Positions 27,300 to 36,370 of a stretch of DNA of 64,000 nucleotides are shown here, piece by piece; position 1 is the stretch's first letter; each line of letters opens with the position of its first letter. The notes beneath the pieces were generated by a model that had not been told where the DNA came from, searched no databases, and worked only from the letters and a program-made list of their open reading frames with translations. A program made the translations under genes and the position numbers. Source of the DNA: an uncultured Campylobacter sp. (GTDB lineage Bacteria; Campylobacterota; Campylobacteria; Campylobacterales; Campylobacteraceae); assembly GCF_938041645.1 (NCBI RefSeq), contig NZ_CALIST010000033.1:1-64000 (forward strand). The letters are read 5' to 3'.

Positions 27300-27752
27300 A
27301 TGTTTAGGCTTTTGATCGTTCCATATCTGATAATTGAGGCATTTACGACCTATTATTTCGTAAGCGCAAACGGCTTCGCGGCGTATGCGGTGGAGATCGT
27401 CATAAGCGCGATTTTAGGCGGTTACGTCGTGGCAAATCGCTCGTGGATGGGCTTTTTTAATCTAATGAAAATCTCGCCGAAAGAAATTTTAAGCGGCGTG
27501 GGCTTCGTCGTAGGCGGCGTTTTTCTCATTGCACCTGGCATTTTCGGCGATATTTTGGGCGTTTGCATAATCACTGCGTCGTTTTACTGCGTCACCAGCG
27601 ATGTGCCTAAATTTAACGCTAGCAGCGAAAATTCCGAAAAAAGAGAGCGAAAATTTTGGCGACGCAGCCACGCAAGCGACGACGTAATCGACGTAGAGGT
27701 GATCGAAGAGAATGAAATCGAGATTCGAAAAAGCATAGGAGAGGAAAAATGA
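27300..27752 (+). CDS. fxsA: FxsA family membrane protein
   Basis: The 150-aa protein has three or four hydrophobic segments and the FxsA features PYLIIEAFTTYYF at the start and GVGFVVGGVFLIAPGIFGDILG in the middle, followed by a charged cytoplasmic tail. FxsA relatives affect phage exclusion in E. coli; the role here is unknown. Its stop overlaps the hemC ATG by 4 bp. Confidence 0.85.
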   Translation: MFRLLIVPYLIIEAFTTYYFVSANGFAAYAVEIVISAILGGYVVANRSWMGFFNLMKISPKEILSGVGFVVGGVFLIAPGIFGDILGVCIITASFYCVTSDVPKFNASSENSEKRERKFWRRSHASDDVIDVEVIEENEIEIRKSIGEEK

Positions 27753-28678
27753 AAAATTTGATCATCGCTACGCGCGGCAGCGTGCTTGCGCTGTGGCAGA
27801 GCGAGCACATCGCATCGCTGCTTGAAGCGCATGGCATCCAAGCGCAGCTAAAAAGTATGAAAACTAAAGGCGATAAAATTTTAGACACGCCGCTTGCAAA
27901 GATCGGCGGCAAGGGGCTTTTTACAAAGGAGCTTGAGGAGAGTATGCTTCGCGGCGAAGCACATATCGCCGTGCATAGTCTAAAGGACGTGCCCGTGGAG
28001 TTTCCGCAAGGACTCGTGCTAGCGGCGATCTGTGCGCGCGAGGACGCGCGCGATGCGATGATCAGTGAAAAATACTCTAAATTTGATGAGCTACCTCGCG
28101 GCGCAAAAGTCGGCACCACGAGCCTTCGCCGCAAGATGCAGCTGCTTAGCATGCGACCTGATTTAGAGGTGATCTCCTTGCGCGGCAACGTCCAAACCCG
28201 CTTGCGAAAGCTCAAAGACGGAGAATTCGACGCGATCATCTTAGCGATGGCGGGCATCAACCGATTAAATTTACGCGCCGAAGTTAGACACGTAGCGCCC
28301 TTTGAGGTCTCGCAGATGATCCCTGCGATGGGGCAAGGAGCACTCGGCATCGAGGCGGTGGACGAGCCGCAAATCCTGCGCGCGATAGAATTTCTAAAAG
28401 ACGAGCGCGCGATTATCGAAACGACCGTGGAGCGGGATTTCGTCAGAGTTTTAGAGGGTGGCTGCCAGGTGCCGATCGGCATCAACGCGCGCCTTGACGG
28501 CGAAAATATCCATATCAGCGCGATCGTAGGTCTACCCGACGGCAGCGAAAGCATCCGCCAAAGCATCGTCGCGCAAAAATCGCAATACCGAAGCGTAGGC
28601 ACGGAGCTCGCGCGCGCTTTTATCGAAAAGGGCGCAAAACAGCTTCTCGCGCGCGCTGAGGAGATGGCGAGCCTATAA
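27749..28678 (+). CDS. hemC: hydroxymethylbilane synthase (porphobilinogen deaminase)
   Basis: The 309-aa enzyme joins four porphobilinogens into hydroxymethylbilane in heme synthesis. The ATRGSVLALWQ start, the VHSLKDVPVEFPQGL box, the SLRRKMQL and RGNVQTRLRKL arginine motifs and the dipyrromethane-cofactor Cys in LEGGCQVPIG are all present. It overlaps fxsA by 4 bp. The other heme gene of the window, hemA, is 10.8 kb away. Confidence 0.97.
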   Translation: MKNLIIATRGSVLALWQSEHIASLLEAHGIQAQLKSMKTKGDKILDTPLAKIGGKGLFTKELEESMLRGEAHIAVHSLKDVPVEFPQGLVLAAICAREDARDAMISEKYSKFDELPRGAKVGTTSLRRKMQLLSMRPDLEVISLRGNVQTRLRKLKDGEFDAIILAMAGINRLNLRAEVRHVAPFEVSQMIPAMGQGALGIEAVDEPQILRAIEFLKDERAIIETTVERDFVRVLEGGCQVPIGINARLDGENIHISAIVGLPDGSESIRQSIVAQKSQYRSVGTELARAFIEKGAKQLLARAEEMASL

Positions 28679-28772
28679 AAACGAAATTTACGGAGTTTTA
28701 AAATTTGCAAAATTTTGAAATTTCTAGAATTTATGGACTTTTTAAATTTATAAAATTTCCAAAGGTTAAATT

Positions 28773-29537
28773 TTGAGCTTATTTAGATTTTTTAAAACAG
28801 CGGGATTTTCAAAAATTTTTGCCTCGCTCATACTTTGTGCAAGCTGCGCGTTAAACCTAAACGCGAGCTCTAATGAAGAGCTCGTCCGCTCGCTATTTAG
28901 CGACGCAAACTTCGATAAAAATCTTTATTTTAAAGGCGAGATGAGAAGCTATTTAAAGCGCAAATTCTACGCGGCGGATAATTATAGCGAAATCACGGTT
29001 GCTCCGCTTGGACGCAGCAGCGAATTTAGCGAGATTTTTCACGTATTTTTGGGCTCTAAAAAGAAGCACTTCGATCTTTACGTCTATACTAAAGAGGACG
29101 GGATCTACGCCGTGCGAGTTTTAGCGCAAACCGCCATTATTGAGGCTATCGTAAGCGAATATGAAAAATTTAGCGAGGCGCAAAAACGCGAATTTGAGCA
29201 AAGAACCGATGCAGATACCCTAAATTTAAAGCTAATCTTAGCGCCCGATAAAGAGCTTATGGAGTTTGGGAAACAAAACTTAGCGGCATTTGAAAAAATT
29301 TACGAGCTTTACGCCGGCGGCGAGTCCGAGCGCGCAAAGGCGGAGATCAAAAGCCTGCATCTCTCTCACGCCGAGACGGAGGGCAAAAGATTTATACTAC
29401 TTATCGGCGGAATCACCGATAATTCCGTGGGCTTTTTGCGGGTGCAAGACGAGGCGGATCTGCCGCAAATGAGTCCTAGCGAGTTTATAATGATAGAAAA
29501 AATTGCGCCGAATTGGTATCTTTTTAAAACCACATAA
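28773..29537 (+). CDS. hypothetical secreted protein
   Basis: This 254-aa protein uses a TTG start with AAAGG 8 bases before it. A basic start and hydrophobic segment end at LNASS (about residue 32), so it is probably periplasmic. The rest is a mixed alpha/beta domain with many Glu and Lys and no recognised motif; a final segment VGFLRVQDEADLPQM precedes MIEKIAPNWYLFKT. It follows hemC after 94 bp of AAATTT-rich DNA. Confidence 0.7.
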   Translation: MSLFRFFKTAGFSKIFASLILCASCALNLNASSNEELVRSLFSDANFDKNLYFKGEMRSYLKRKFYAADNYSEITVAPLGRSSEFSEIFHVFLGSKKKHFDLYVYTKEDGIYAVRVLAQTAIIEAIVSEYEKFSEAQKREFEQRTDADTLNLKLILAPDKELMEFGKQNLAAFEKIYELYAGGESERAKAEIKSLHLSHAETEGKRFILLIGGITDNSVGFLRVQDEADLPQMSPSEFIMIEKIAPNWYLFKTT

Positions 29538-29799
29538 AAAACCCTGCCACAAGCGAGTTTGAAGCTTCGCGGCGATCTAAATTTAAAAGCGTTACCCGCG
29601 CCTTAACCACACCGCCGATCAAAAATCACGCGAATTTTAAATTTAAAAAGACGATCTGTAAATTCCGCACGCCGTAAATTTTTAAAGAATTTTAAAATTT
29701 TTTGAAGTCTAAATTTAAACAAAGCGTCGCCAAAGCACGCCGCGATAAATTTAAACATGGCGGCGAAAGAGGCTTAAACATAGCGCTCAAACGATGCAC

Positions 29800-30351
29800 C
29801 TAAAAACGCCGGTCTGGCTTAGACTTAAACTGCGCAAAGTCCACTCCCGTCGCGTCCAAAACCATCCGCGAATAAAAATAGAGGCTGTAAAATAGCTCAT
29901 CGTCGTAAAAATGCTCCTCCCAGCGCTCCTCGTCATTCTCATCGCTCTGCGGCCACAGATATTTTTCCGCAAGCATATCCGAAAAGTTCGCCAGCGGCGC
30001 TGCGTGCGAGATCTTATCGGCATCATCGCAAATCTCAATCATAAACGCAAAAAATCCACTGAGCCGAGCCGCGATAAAGCCTGCCGCATCATTTTGCCGG
30101 CTTTTATCCGCATTTCTATCCGCCGCGTTCTGATTATTTCCGTCGATTTCGTCTGCCGCGGCGTTTTGATTATTTTTATTCGCGTTTTTGCCCGCAGCCG
30201 CCCGCGCCCGCATAAAGATGCGCGCCAAAAACAGCAGCGCAAAAGGGGTTACGTGCCAAAGCGTACTTTGATGCTCTATCTCGTTAAAAATCTTACTAAG
30301 CGCGCCCTGGATAGTTTTGGCGCCAAATTTCTCTCGCTCGCTCGCATCCAA
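29800..30351 (-). CDS. C-terminal part of a split hypothetical gene
   Basis: This 183-codon frame opens at a TTG with no ribosome site and is open upstream to about 30416. It encodes KIFNEIEHQSTLWHVTPFAL and later FYDDELFYSLYFYSRMVLDATGVDFAQF, which look like conserved protein. An Asn/Ala/Asp-rich extra segment lies at residues 51-93. The partner frame 30405-30839 carries a plausible N-terminus in another frame, so the two are probably one gene broken by repeat-like DNA around 30360-30420. Function unknown. Confidence 0.55.
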   Translation of the reverse strand: MDASEREKFGAKTIQGALSKIFNEIEHQSTLWHVTPFALLFLARIFMRARAAAGKNANKNNQNAAADEIDGNNQNAADRNADKSRQNDAAGFIAARLSGFFAFMIEICDDADKISHAAPLANFSDMLAEKYLWPQSDENDEERWEEHFYDDELFYSLYFYSRMVLDATGVDFAQFKSKPDRRF

Positions 30352-30404
30352 GTCCTTATCTGCCGCGCTCGCTTTAAATTTACTCGCCTGGCTCGCTTTA
30401 AATT

Positions 30405-30839
30405 TTATCGCCGGCTATCCGCACTTTTAGATTCTGCCTCGCTGCACTTCGCCGCGTCTGTTTTAAGCTCCGTCTCTCCGCCCTTTTTAAATTTCTCCGC
30501 CTCGCTATCTGCCTTTTTAAATTTAGACTCACTCTTTTGCGCTAAATTTATGGAATTTTGCGCCGCGCCGCATCTTGCCGCATCCGTAGAATTTTGCCCG
30601 CAACCGGGTTCGCTTTTTAAATTTTGCCCTGCGCTGGACTCGGTTGTTGAATTTAACACTCTGTCTAAATTTTGCTCGCCGCCCAAGCCGCGCGCCGCAT
30701 CACAAGCTTCGATTGCCCGCGCGAGTTTTTCAAAAATTTCAACAAATCCGCTCGCCCTGCCGTAAGCGGTCGTGAGCCTACTCCACGGCACGTCCTGCGC
30801 TTTTAAATTTGCGATATATTTCAAATTTTGCTCATTCAT
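30405..30839 (-). CDS. N-terminal part of a split hypothetical gene
   Basis: The frame begins MNEQNLKYIANLKAQDVPWS and TAYGRASGFVEIFEKLARAI, which look conserved, then turns at about residue 50 into a Ser/Ala/Lys/Asn-rich segment and ends at 30405. Two copies of a 14-base AAATTTAAAGCGAG-type unit lie just beyond the stop, before the open frame of the downstream part. One shift in that area would give a single protein of the two halves. Confidence 0.55.
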   Translation of the reverse strand: MNEQNLKYIANLKAQDVPWSRLTTAYGRASGFVEIFEKLARAIEACDAARGLGGEQNLDRVLNSTTESSAGQNLKSEPGCGQNSTDAARCGAAQNSINLAQKSESKFKKADSEAEKFKKGGETELKTDAAKCSEAESKSADSRR

Positions 30840-30954
30840 TCGCGCTCCTTGCGGATATTTTTAAATTTAAGCCCACGAGCCGCTAAAATCTGCGCTCTCG
30901 GTTCAAATTTAGCCTCTTTCGCACGCAAATTTAAACCGAGCCCAGGCGCAAATT

Positions 30955-31311
30955 CTACCTCGTAAGCTCCCTACTTTGCTCGATTAGATCCTCAATCTGC
31001 TCGCGCGGCACCGTATCAAGGCAGACGCTAATCCAGTGCTTTTTATTCATATGATAGGCTGCAAAAATTCCTTTTTCGTCACGCAAAATTGCCGCCAAAT
31101 CGGGCGAAACTTTTAAATTTATCACGTCACTTGAGCCAGGAAGTGCGCGACCGAGCTTTTCGTTTGCAAGCCCGCGCATCAAAAGCGCAAACCACTTGCG
31201 CTTCCCTCCTGCGTGACGAAAAACCGCAAAATTCGGATATCCATCCCACAGATACTCGCCATCCGCGCCGTAGCGCTGCTTCATTAGTTTTAGGACGCTG
31301 CTGAAGTTCAT
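30955..31311 (-). CDS. MmcQ/YjbR-like protein
   Basis: The 118-aa protein has the YjbR fold features: an N-terminal segment VLKLMKQRYGADGEYLWD, a central KWFALLM strand, NLKVSPDLAAIL and the late MNKKHWISVCLD segment. Such proteins are CyaY-like small DNA- or ligand-binding proteins of uncertain role. Its start overlaps the rarA stop by 4 bp. Confidence 0.8.
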   Translation of the reverse strand: MNFSSVLKLMKQRYGADGEYLWDGYPNFAVFRHAGGKRKWFALLMRGLANEKLGRALPGSSDVINLKVSPDLAAILRDEKGIFAAYHMNKKHWISVCLDTVPREQIEDLIEQSRELTR

Positions 31312-32510
31312 TCTCGTTCCTTAATATCGATGTTTTCTTTGCGCAATCGCGCCAGCCACTCATCCAGCGTCTTTTCAAAGCCGATCCCCTTGCTTTCGTA
31401 AAATTTCGCCGCCTCGCTCATATAGGCCTGCTCGACCCAGCCGCCAAAGTCGTGCGGGTATTTGTAGTCTGCGATCTGCTTGTCGGAGTTGATGAGATAG
31501 CGCGGCGTAGGCAGCGGAGCGGCGGAGCGGACGAACTTCAAAGCGGCGTTGATGCCCAAATACGCGGCGTTTGATTTGGGGCTGTGCGCCAGATAGATCG
31601 CGCATTGCCCCAAGATAATGCGAGCCTCGGGGTAGCCGATCTTGCTGACGGCGCTTAGCGTGCTGGCGGCGATATTTAGGGCGTTTGGATTGGCATTGCC
31701 GATGTCCTCGCTAGCTAGGATCACCATCCTGCGTGCGATGAAATCCGCGCTCTCGCCCGCATCTATCAGCCTCGCGACATAATACAGCGCGGCGTCGGCG
31801 TCGCTGCCGCGTAGGCTTTTGATCATTGCGCTGGCAAGCTCGTAATGCAGATCGTCGCTGCTAACGCCCGCAGCTACGGCATTTGCACGCAGCGTGCGAA
31901 GCGTATCCAGCGTAATGGCACTGTCTGCCAAAAGCGCGAATTCCAGCAGATTTAGCATACTCCTTGCATCGCCGCTGCTGGAGTTTAGCAGGTATTTTCG
32001 CGCCTCCTCGTCCATCTCAAAGCCGATCTCGCCCTGCACCCGCGCCAAAAGCGACTCCAAATCCTCATAGCTAAGCGGTTCGAACTCAAAGATCATCGAG
32101 CGCGAGCGGATGCCGCTGCTTAGTACGAACTGCGGATTTTCCGTCGTCGCGCCGATGATGATCGCGGCGTAGTTCTCCATCGGGATGAGCAGCACCTCCT
32201 GCTGCGTCTTGCTGAGGCGGTGGATCTCGTCGATAAAAATGAGCGGCTTGATGAGCGAGCCTGCGTGCGAGGATAGAATTTTGCGGATATCTTCGACCTT
32301 CAGGCTCGTGGCGTCAAGCTCGTAAAAATCGTAATTCAGCTCGCTTGCGATCACGCGCGCCATCGTCGTTTTGCCACTGCCTGCGGCGCCGAAAAATATA
32401 CTGTGCGGAATGCTGCCTGCGGCGACGAATTTTTTAAAAACCGCTACGATCTTGCCCTGCCCCGCGATTTGATCAAGGCTTTTGGGGCGAAATTTTAAGC
32501 TCAAACTCAT
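31308..32510 (-). CDS. rarA: AAA+ ATPase RarA/MgsA
   Basis: The 400-aa protein is a clamp-loader-like ATPase acting at stalled replication forks. It has the start MSLSLKFRPKSLDQIAGQ, Walker A GAAGSGKTT (about 42-50), Walker B FIDEIHRLSK, sensor 1 IIGATTENPQF, sensor 2 region with SSGDARSMLNLLE, and the C-terminal tetramerisation domain ending in YPHDFGGWVEQAYM. It overlaps the downstream yjbR-like gene by 4 bp. Confidence 0.94.
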   Translation of the reverse strand: MSLSLKFRPKSLDQIAGQGKIVAVFKKFVAAGSIPHSIFFGAAGSGKTTMARVIASELNYDFYELDATSLKVEDIRKILSSHAGSLIKPLIFIDEIHRLSKTQQEVLLIPMENYAAIIIGATTENPQFVLSSGIRSRSMIFEFEPLSYEDLESLLARVQGEIGFEMDEEARKYLLNSSSGDARSMLNLLEFALLADSAITLDTLRTLRANAVAAGVSSDDLHYELASAMIKSLRGSDADAALYYVARLIDAGESADFIARRMVILASEDIGNANPNALNIAASTLSAVSKIGYPEARIILGQCAIYLAHSPKSNAAYLGINAALKFVRSAAPLPTPRYLINSDKQIADYKYPHDFGGWVEQAYMSEAAKFYESKGIGFEKTLDEWLARLRKENIDIKERE

Positions 32511-33210
32511 TTTGCAACCTTAAAAATTTTGCCCCGATGATAGCGTTTTTATGATTAAATTTTGAAATTCGGCTAAATTTAAAGAGCGGTTTGGGTTTTA
32601 TACGGCGAGGATTTGAAATTTATGCACGGCGCGAATTTGGAATTTTAGCCGCGAAAGCGAGCTTAAAAATTTCAGTAGGATTTTAAAATTTTGTGCCGCG
32701 CGTACGGACGGCGATTAAAATTTTGCTTCAAGAACGGATCGCGCAGATTTGGCGAGCTTGGCGGCTTTAAATTTAATGCCCTGCGTTTCGCGGTCGCACC
32801 GTCATACATAGCCCCCCTCCCCAAAAAAATCAGCTCGGCGCGTAAGATAAAATTTTAAAATTTAGCCCTATTTTGGGACTAAATTTTATCTCGCGACGAG
32901 CCGCTAAATTAGCAAATCAATAAACGCAAAATCAGCAAAGTTAAAAATCGTTTCGCTCTCATAAAATCATTGCGCAATCATTGCGACTATCGCTTCACTC
33001 GCGCAGAGAAACTATCGTATCAATTCTCGCGCCTACGTAACGCGAAAATGTAAAATATGGTCGCTCAATCGTTGCAATAACCCGCGCGATCGCGCAAAAC
33101 TCGTCGTGCCAATTTCGGCGCCAGCATAAAATTTAATCTCGCGAAGCTGTACGCCAGCGTAAAATGCGTAAAATTACCGCGCTAACGCCTCACTGGCGCA
33201 AAACTGCTGT
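32511..33210. other. 700-bp non-coding gap between rarA and cysK
   Basis: No gene is seen. It holds AAATTT-rich stretches, a C6/A7 tract near 32815-32828 and a long hairpin (32833-32901). From 32950 the DNA is made of short GCG/CGC-rich words with no open frame of note. Confidence 0.55.
32833..32901. repeat. long imperfect hairpin
   Basis: The arms pair as GCTCG/CGAGC, CGCG/CGCG and AGATAAAATTT/AAATTTTATCT with only a few unpaired bases between blocks. An inner AAATTTAGCCC/GGGACTAAATTT stem can form instead of the innermost outer pairs. It could be a bidirectional terminator, a structured RNA or a repeat element. Confidence 0.55.
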
Positions 33211-34125
33211 CTATTTAAAAAGCTCGGTAGAAAGATACCTCTCGCCGGTATCGCAGAGGACCGTAACGATCACTTTGCCCCTGTCTTCGGCCTTGGCGGC
33301 GATCTGTGCGGCTGCGTAAACGTTCGCACCGCTTGAGATGCCCACAAGCAAGCCCTCTTTTTGTGCCAGCTGTCTAGCTGCCGCAAACGCATCGTCGTTC
33401 TCAACGCTCAAAAAGCCGTCGATGACGCTTCTATCAAGATTATCAGGGATAAAATTTGCGCCGATGCCCTGAATTTTATGCCCGCCCGCGCTACCGCACG
33501 TAAGAAGCGGCGAGCTAGCAGGCTCCACGCCGTAGGCTTTGAGGTTTGGATTTTTAGATTTTAAAAATTTCGCCGTACCGCTGAGCGTACCACCGGTGCC
33601 AAATCCCGCGACTAAAATATCTACTTTGCCGCCGCTTTGCTCCCAAATTTCAGGTCCAGTGCTTTGAAAATGCGCCTTTGGATTGCTCGGGTTATCAAAC
33701 TGGCTCGGAATGAAGCTATTTGGAGTGCTCGCAGCCAGCTCATTTGCCCTATCTACCGCGCCTTTCATTCCGAATTTCGGATCGGTCAGCTCGATTTTAG
33801 CGCCGAATGCGGCGATGAGCTTTTGGCGCTCGATACTCATCGAGCTTGGCATCGTTAAAATTAGCTTCATACCGAGCTTTGCCGCGATCATTGCAAGCCC
33901 CACGCCCGTGTTTCCGCTGGTAGGCTCTATCAAAACGCTATTTTTGTCGATCTTGCCCGAGCTTAGCGCGTCTTTTACGATCTGCCACGCGATGCGATCT
34001 TTGACCGAGTGGCTTGGATTTAAAAATTCCGCCTTGGCTAGGATAAGGGCATTTTTGCCAAACGTATTGATTCTGACTAACGGAGTATTACCTATGAGCT
34101 CCGTAACATCGTTTGCTATTTTCAT
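33211..34125 (-). CDS. cysK: cysteine synthase A (O-acetylserine sulfhydrylase)
   Basis: The 304-aa PLP enzyme makes cysteine from O-acetylserine and sulfide. The PLP lysine is in NPSHSVKDRIA, the substrate loop is PTSGNTGVG, the phosphate loop GFGTGGTLSGTAKFLK and the late Ser in ISSGANVYAA. It lies 9 bp after an Rrf2 regulator gene and follows metY, so it probably belongs to one sulfur operon. Confidence 0.95.
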   Translation of the reverse strand: MKIANDVTELIGNTPLVRINTFGKNALILAKAEFLNPSHSVKDRIAWQIVKDALSSGKIDKNSVLIEPTSGNTGVGLAMIAAKLGMKLILTMPSSMSIERQKLIAAFGAKIELTDPKFGMKGAVDRANELAASTPNSFIPSQFDNPSNPKAHFQSTGPEIWEQSGGKVDILVAGFGTGGTLSGTAKFLKSKNPNLKAYGVEPASSPLLTCGSAGGHKIQGIGANFIPDNLDRSVIDGFLSVENDDAFAAARQLAQKEGLLVGISSGANVYAAAQIAAKAEDRGKVIVTVLCDTGERYLSTELFK

Positions 34126-34134
34126 ATTTTTCCT

Positions 34135-34548
34135 TTAAATGCTGAAATTTAAATACTGGACGCTTCGCGCCATCATCTCCTCGTAGCTGCTTAGAGGCTC
34201 GTTAAATATCTCTGCCAGCTTAACGTCGAATTTCTCAAAAAACGCCCGCAGTCCGGGATCACTCATCTGAATGCTAGTCATCCGCAGATCCTTTTCAAGA
34301 GCGGTAAAAATTTCACCGAAAGTAATCTCGCTAGCATCTCTGGCTAGGTGATAACCGCCGTTTTTACCTTTGATGCTACACACTAGCTTTTCGTTTCTAA
34401 GGGTATTTAAAATTTGCTCCAAATAATTCTTAGAAACTCCCGTGCGCTCGGCGATCTCTTTTATACTTATCGGCGCTACTTCGCTAGCTTTGGCGATCTG
34501 CAAAATCGCAGCCAGCCCATAAACGCCCTTTGTGCTTAAAAGTGCCAT
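34135..34548 (-). CDS. Rrf2 family transcriptional regulator (CymR-like)
   Basis: The 137-aa protein has the Rrf2 winged helix: STKGVYGLAAILQIA, IKEIAERTGVSKNYLEQILNTL and IKGKNGGYHLARDASEIT. It lacks the three clustered cysteines of IscR/NsrR (one Cys only), so it probably senses something other than an Fe-S cluster. The location between metY and cysK points to sulfur control as in CymR. Its ATG overlaps the metY stop by one base (TAATG). The 21-bp sequence shared by the metY and metQ promoters is its best candidate site. Confidence 0.9.
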   Translation of the reverse strand: MALLSTKGVYGLAAILQIAKASEVAPISIKEIAERTGVSKNYLEQILNTLRNEKLVCSIKGKNGGYHLARDASEITFGEIFTALEKDLRMTSIQMSDPGLRAFFEKFDVKLAEIFNEPLSSYEEMMARSVQYLNFSI

Positions 34549-35819
34549 TATTTCAGTGCCTCGCTAAGATCGGAAATCAAATCGTTCGCATCCTCTATAC
34601 CCACGCTTAGGCGGATTAGGCTCGCAGGCACACCAGCGCGGTTTAGTTGCTCCTCGTTTAGCTGCGAATGCGTCGTGCTCGCAGGATGAGTGATGATCGA
34701 CTTAGTATCGCCGATATTTGCTACGACAGAGAAAATTTTAACCTTGCTAACCGCCTTTAGCGCTGTTTCTTCGCTATCTACGATGAAACTCATCAGACTG
34801 CTTGCATAGCCGTTTTTAAATTTCGCTTTAATCGCGGCATTAAACGGCGAGCTTGCAAGCCCCGGATAATTGACCTGCTTTACCTTCGGATGATTTTGCA
34901 AAAATTCCGCGATCTTTAGCGCGTTTTGCGAGTGTTTTTGCATACGAAGCGGCAGTGTTTCAAGTCCCTGGATGAGCTGAAACGCGTTAAACGGCGATAG
35001 AGTCGCACCAATATCGCGAAGCAAGGACAAACGAATCCTAAGCGTATAAATATCAAAATTATCTACTAAATCCGCATAAACTAAGCCGTGGTAGCTCTCA
35101 TCGGGCTCGTTGAAATGTGCGTAACGCGGATTGCCTTTGAGTTTGGAATTTAATCCTTTGCCCGAAACGATCGCACCAGCGATACTAAGACCTTGCCCAC
35201 TTATGTATTTGCTAGCGCTGTGGATTACGACATCGGCGCCGTCATCAAGCGGATTGTAAAGCGCAGGGCTTGGGATCGTGTTATCCGCAATCGTTACTAC
35301 GCCGTGCTTATTTGCGATTGTAGCGATTTTAGCGGTATTTGCAACCGAAATTTGAGGATTTGAAAGCGTCTCAAAAAAGATCGCTCTAGTCTTATCGTCG
35401 ATTAAACCTTCCAAATTATCTGCTGTTTCGGAGTCAAAAACCCTAGCTTCGATGCCGAAACGCTTGATCGTATGCGCCAAAAGCGTAGTTGCGCCGCCGT
35501 AAATTTTCTCCGCGATGATGATATTTTCGCCCGCTGCGGCTAAATTTGCCACCGCAAAAAATATTGCCGCCTGCCCACTAGAGACCGCGATTGCGGCTTT
35601 ACCATTTTCCAGCGCCGCAAGTCGCGCCTCAAAAACATCAGTAGTAGGATTTGTCAAACGCCCATAAATCGGCCCTAGATCACGCAGTGCGAAGCGATCG
35701 GCGGCCTTTTTGCTAGAACCGAAGTTAAACGCGGTGCTTTGATAAATGGGAACTGCCATCGTGCCGTAGCCTGCGACGGAGTCGTAACCGAAATGAGTTG
35801 CAAGGGTTTCTTTTTGCAT
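34548..35819 (-). CDS. metY: O-acetylhomoserine sulfhydrylase
   Basis: The 423-aa PLP enzyme of the Cys/Met metabolism family joins O-acetylhomoserine with sulfide or methanethiol. The PLP lysine is in IHSASKYISGQG. Family motifs include YGRLTNPTTDVFEARLAALE and the late GDTKSIITHPASTTHSQL. The length fits MetY rather than cystathionine synthases (about 380). The ATG follows AAAGGAT. It is the first gene of metY-rrf2-cysK and has a clear sigma-70 promoter. Confidence 0.94.
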   Translation of the reverse strand: MQKETLATHFGYDSVAGYGTMAVPIYQSTAFNFGSSKKAADRFALRDLGPIYGRLTNPTTDVFEARLAALENGKAAIAVSSGQAAIFFAVANLAAAGENIIIAEKIYGGATTLLAHTIKRFGIEARVFDSETADNLEGLIDDKTRAIFFETLSNPQISVANTAKIATIANKHGVVTIADNTIPSPALYNPLDDGADVVIHSASKYISGQGLSIAGAIVSGKGLNSKLKGNPRYAHFNEPDESYHGLVYADLVDNFDIYTLRIRLSLLRDIGATLSPFNAFQLIQGLETLPLRMQKHSQNALKIAEFLQNHPKVKQVNYPGLASSPFNAAIKAKFKNGYASSLMSFIVDSEETALKAVSKVKIFSVVANIGDTKSIITHPASTTHSQLNEEQLNRAGVPASLIRLSVGIEDANDLISDLSEALK

Positions 35820-35846
35820 TTTTATCCTTTGTAAAAAATTTGGCGA

Positions 35847-35875
35847 ATAATAGCTAAATTTTAAAATAAAGTCAA
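35847..35875 (-). promoter_or_regulatory. sigma-70 promoter of metY
   Basis: -35 TTGACT (35870-35875) and -10 TATTAT (35847-35852) on the minus strand are 17 bp apart, upstream of the metY ATG. Confidence 0.75.
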
Positions 35876-35891
35876 GTATTTTTATATGATT
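35871..35891 (-). promoter_or_regulatory. putative operator shared by metY and metQ
   Basis: These 21 bases overlap the -35 and match 63488-63508 upstream of metQ at 20 of 21 positions, with the core ATCATATAAAAA then ACTTGAC in both. The similarity continues upstream (ATTTTAAA before the core). Location and genes suggest a methionine/cysteine regulator site, perhaps for the Rrf2 protein. Confidence 0.5.
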
Positions 35892-35983
35892 TTAAAATGC
35901 CTATAATACAGGATTTATAGAAAAAATGTTATTAAAATATAGTTTTATAATATGCGTAATTTTACCAAAATTTCGAATTTTGC

Positions 35984-35989
35984 TATAAT
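35984..35989 (+). promoter_or_regulatory. -10 box upstream of the 36014 gene
   Basis: TTTGCTATAAT extended -10 promoter, 24 bases before the ATG at 36014. The same TTTGCTATAAT occurs at 38189-38199. Confidence 0.6.
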
Positions 35990-36013
35990 GCGCGCTTTAA
36001 TTAAGGAAAAATT

Positions 36014-36370
36014 ATGCAAATCAAAGAAAAAGATGAGCGCGTTAAATATATCCGCGCGTTAGAACGCTTCGTAAAATCCGCCGTAGCACTGCTAAAGCGC
36101 GAGGATTTCGACGCAGAGCTTTTTGCGAAGCGAATAGCTAAAAACTACGAAATTTTATCTAAAGCGGCCGCCGTAAATTTAGATAGTCCCTACACTAAGG
36201 CGCTTGAGAGCTTTGCTAAAAACGTCCTTGATGCTAGCGAGGCAGGACAGATCAGCGATGCCGCGTTTAGATCAGCGCTACAGCATGAAGCAAACGCTCT
36301 GCAAAAGCTCAAAAATAATAAGAGTTACAAAAAAGACAAGCACAAAATCGATTTTTTAAAGGATTATTAG
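36014..36370 (+). CDS. conserved-looking helical hypothetical protein
   Basis: This 118-aa protein is charged and predicted to be mainly helical, with Lys/Glu/Ala-rich heptad-like stretches and a basic end (NKSYKKDKHKIDFLKDY). No family is recognised. The ATG has TAAGGAAAAATT upstream. Its stop is immediately followed by the HAD phosphatase ATG, so they are likely cotranscribed. Confidence 0.75.
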   Translation: MQIKEKDERVKYIRALERFVKSAVALLKREDFDAELFAKRIAKNYEILSKAAAVNLDSPYTKALESFAKNVLDASEAGQISDAAFRSALQHEANALQKLKNNKSYKKDKHKIDFLKDY

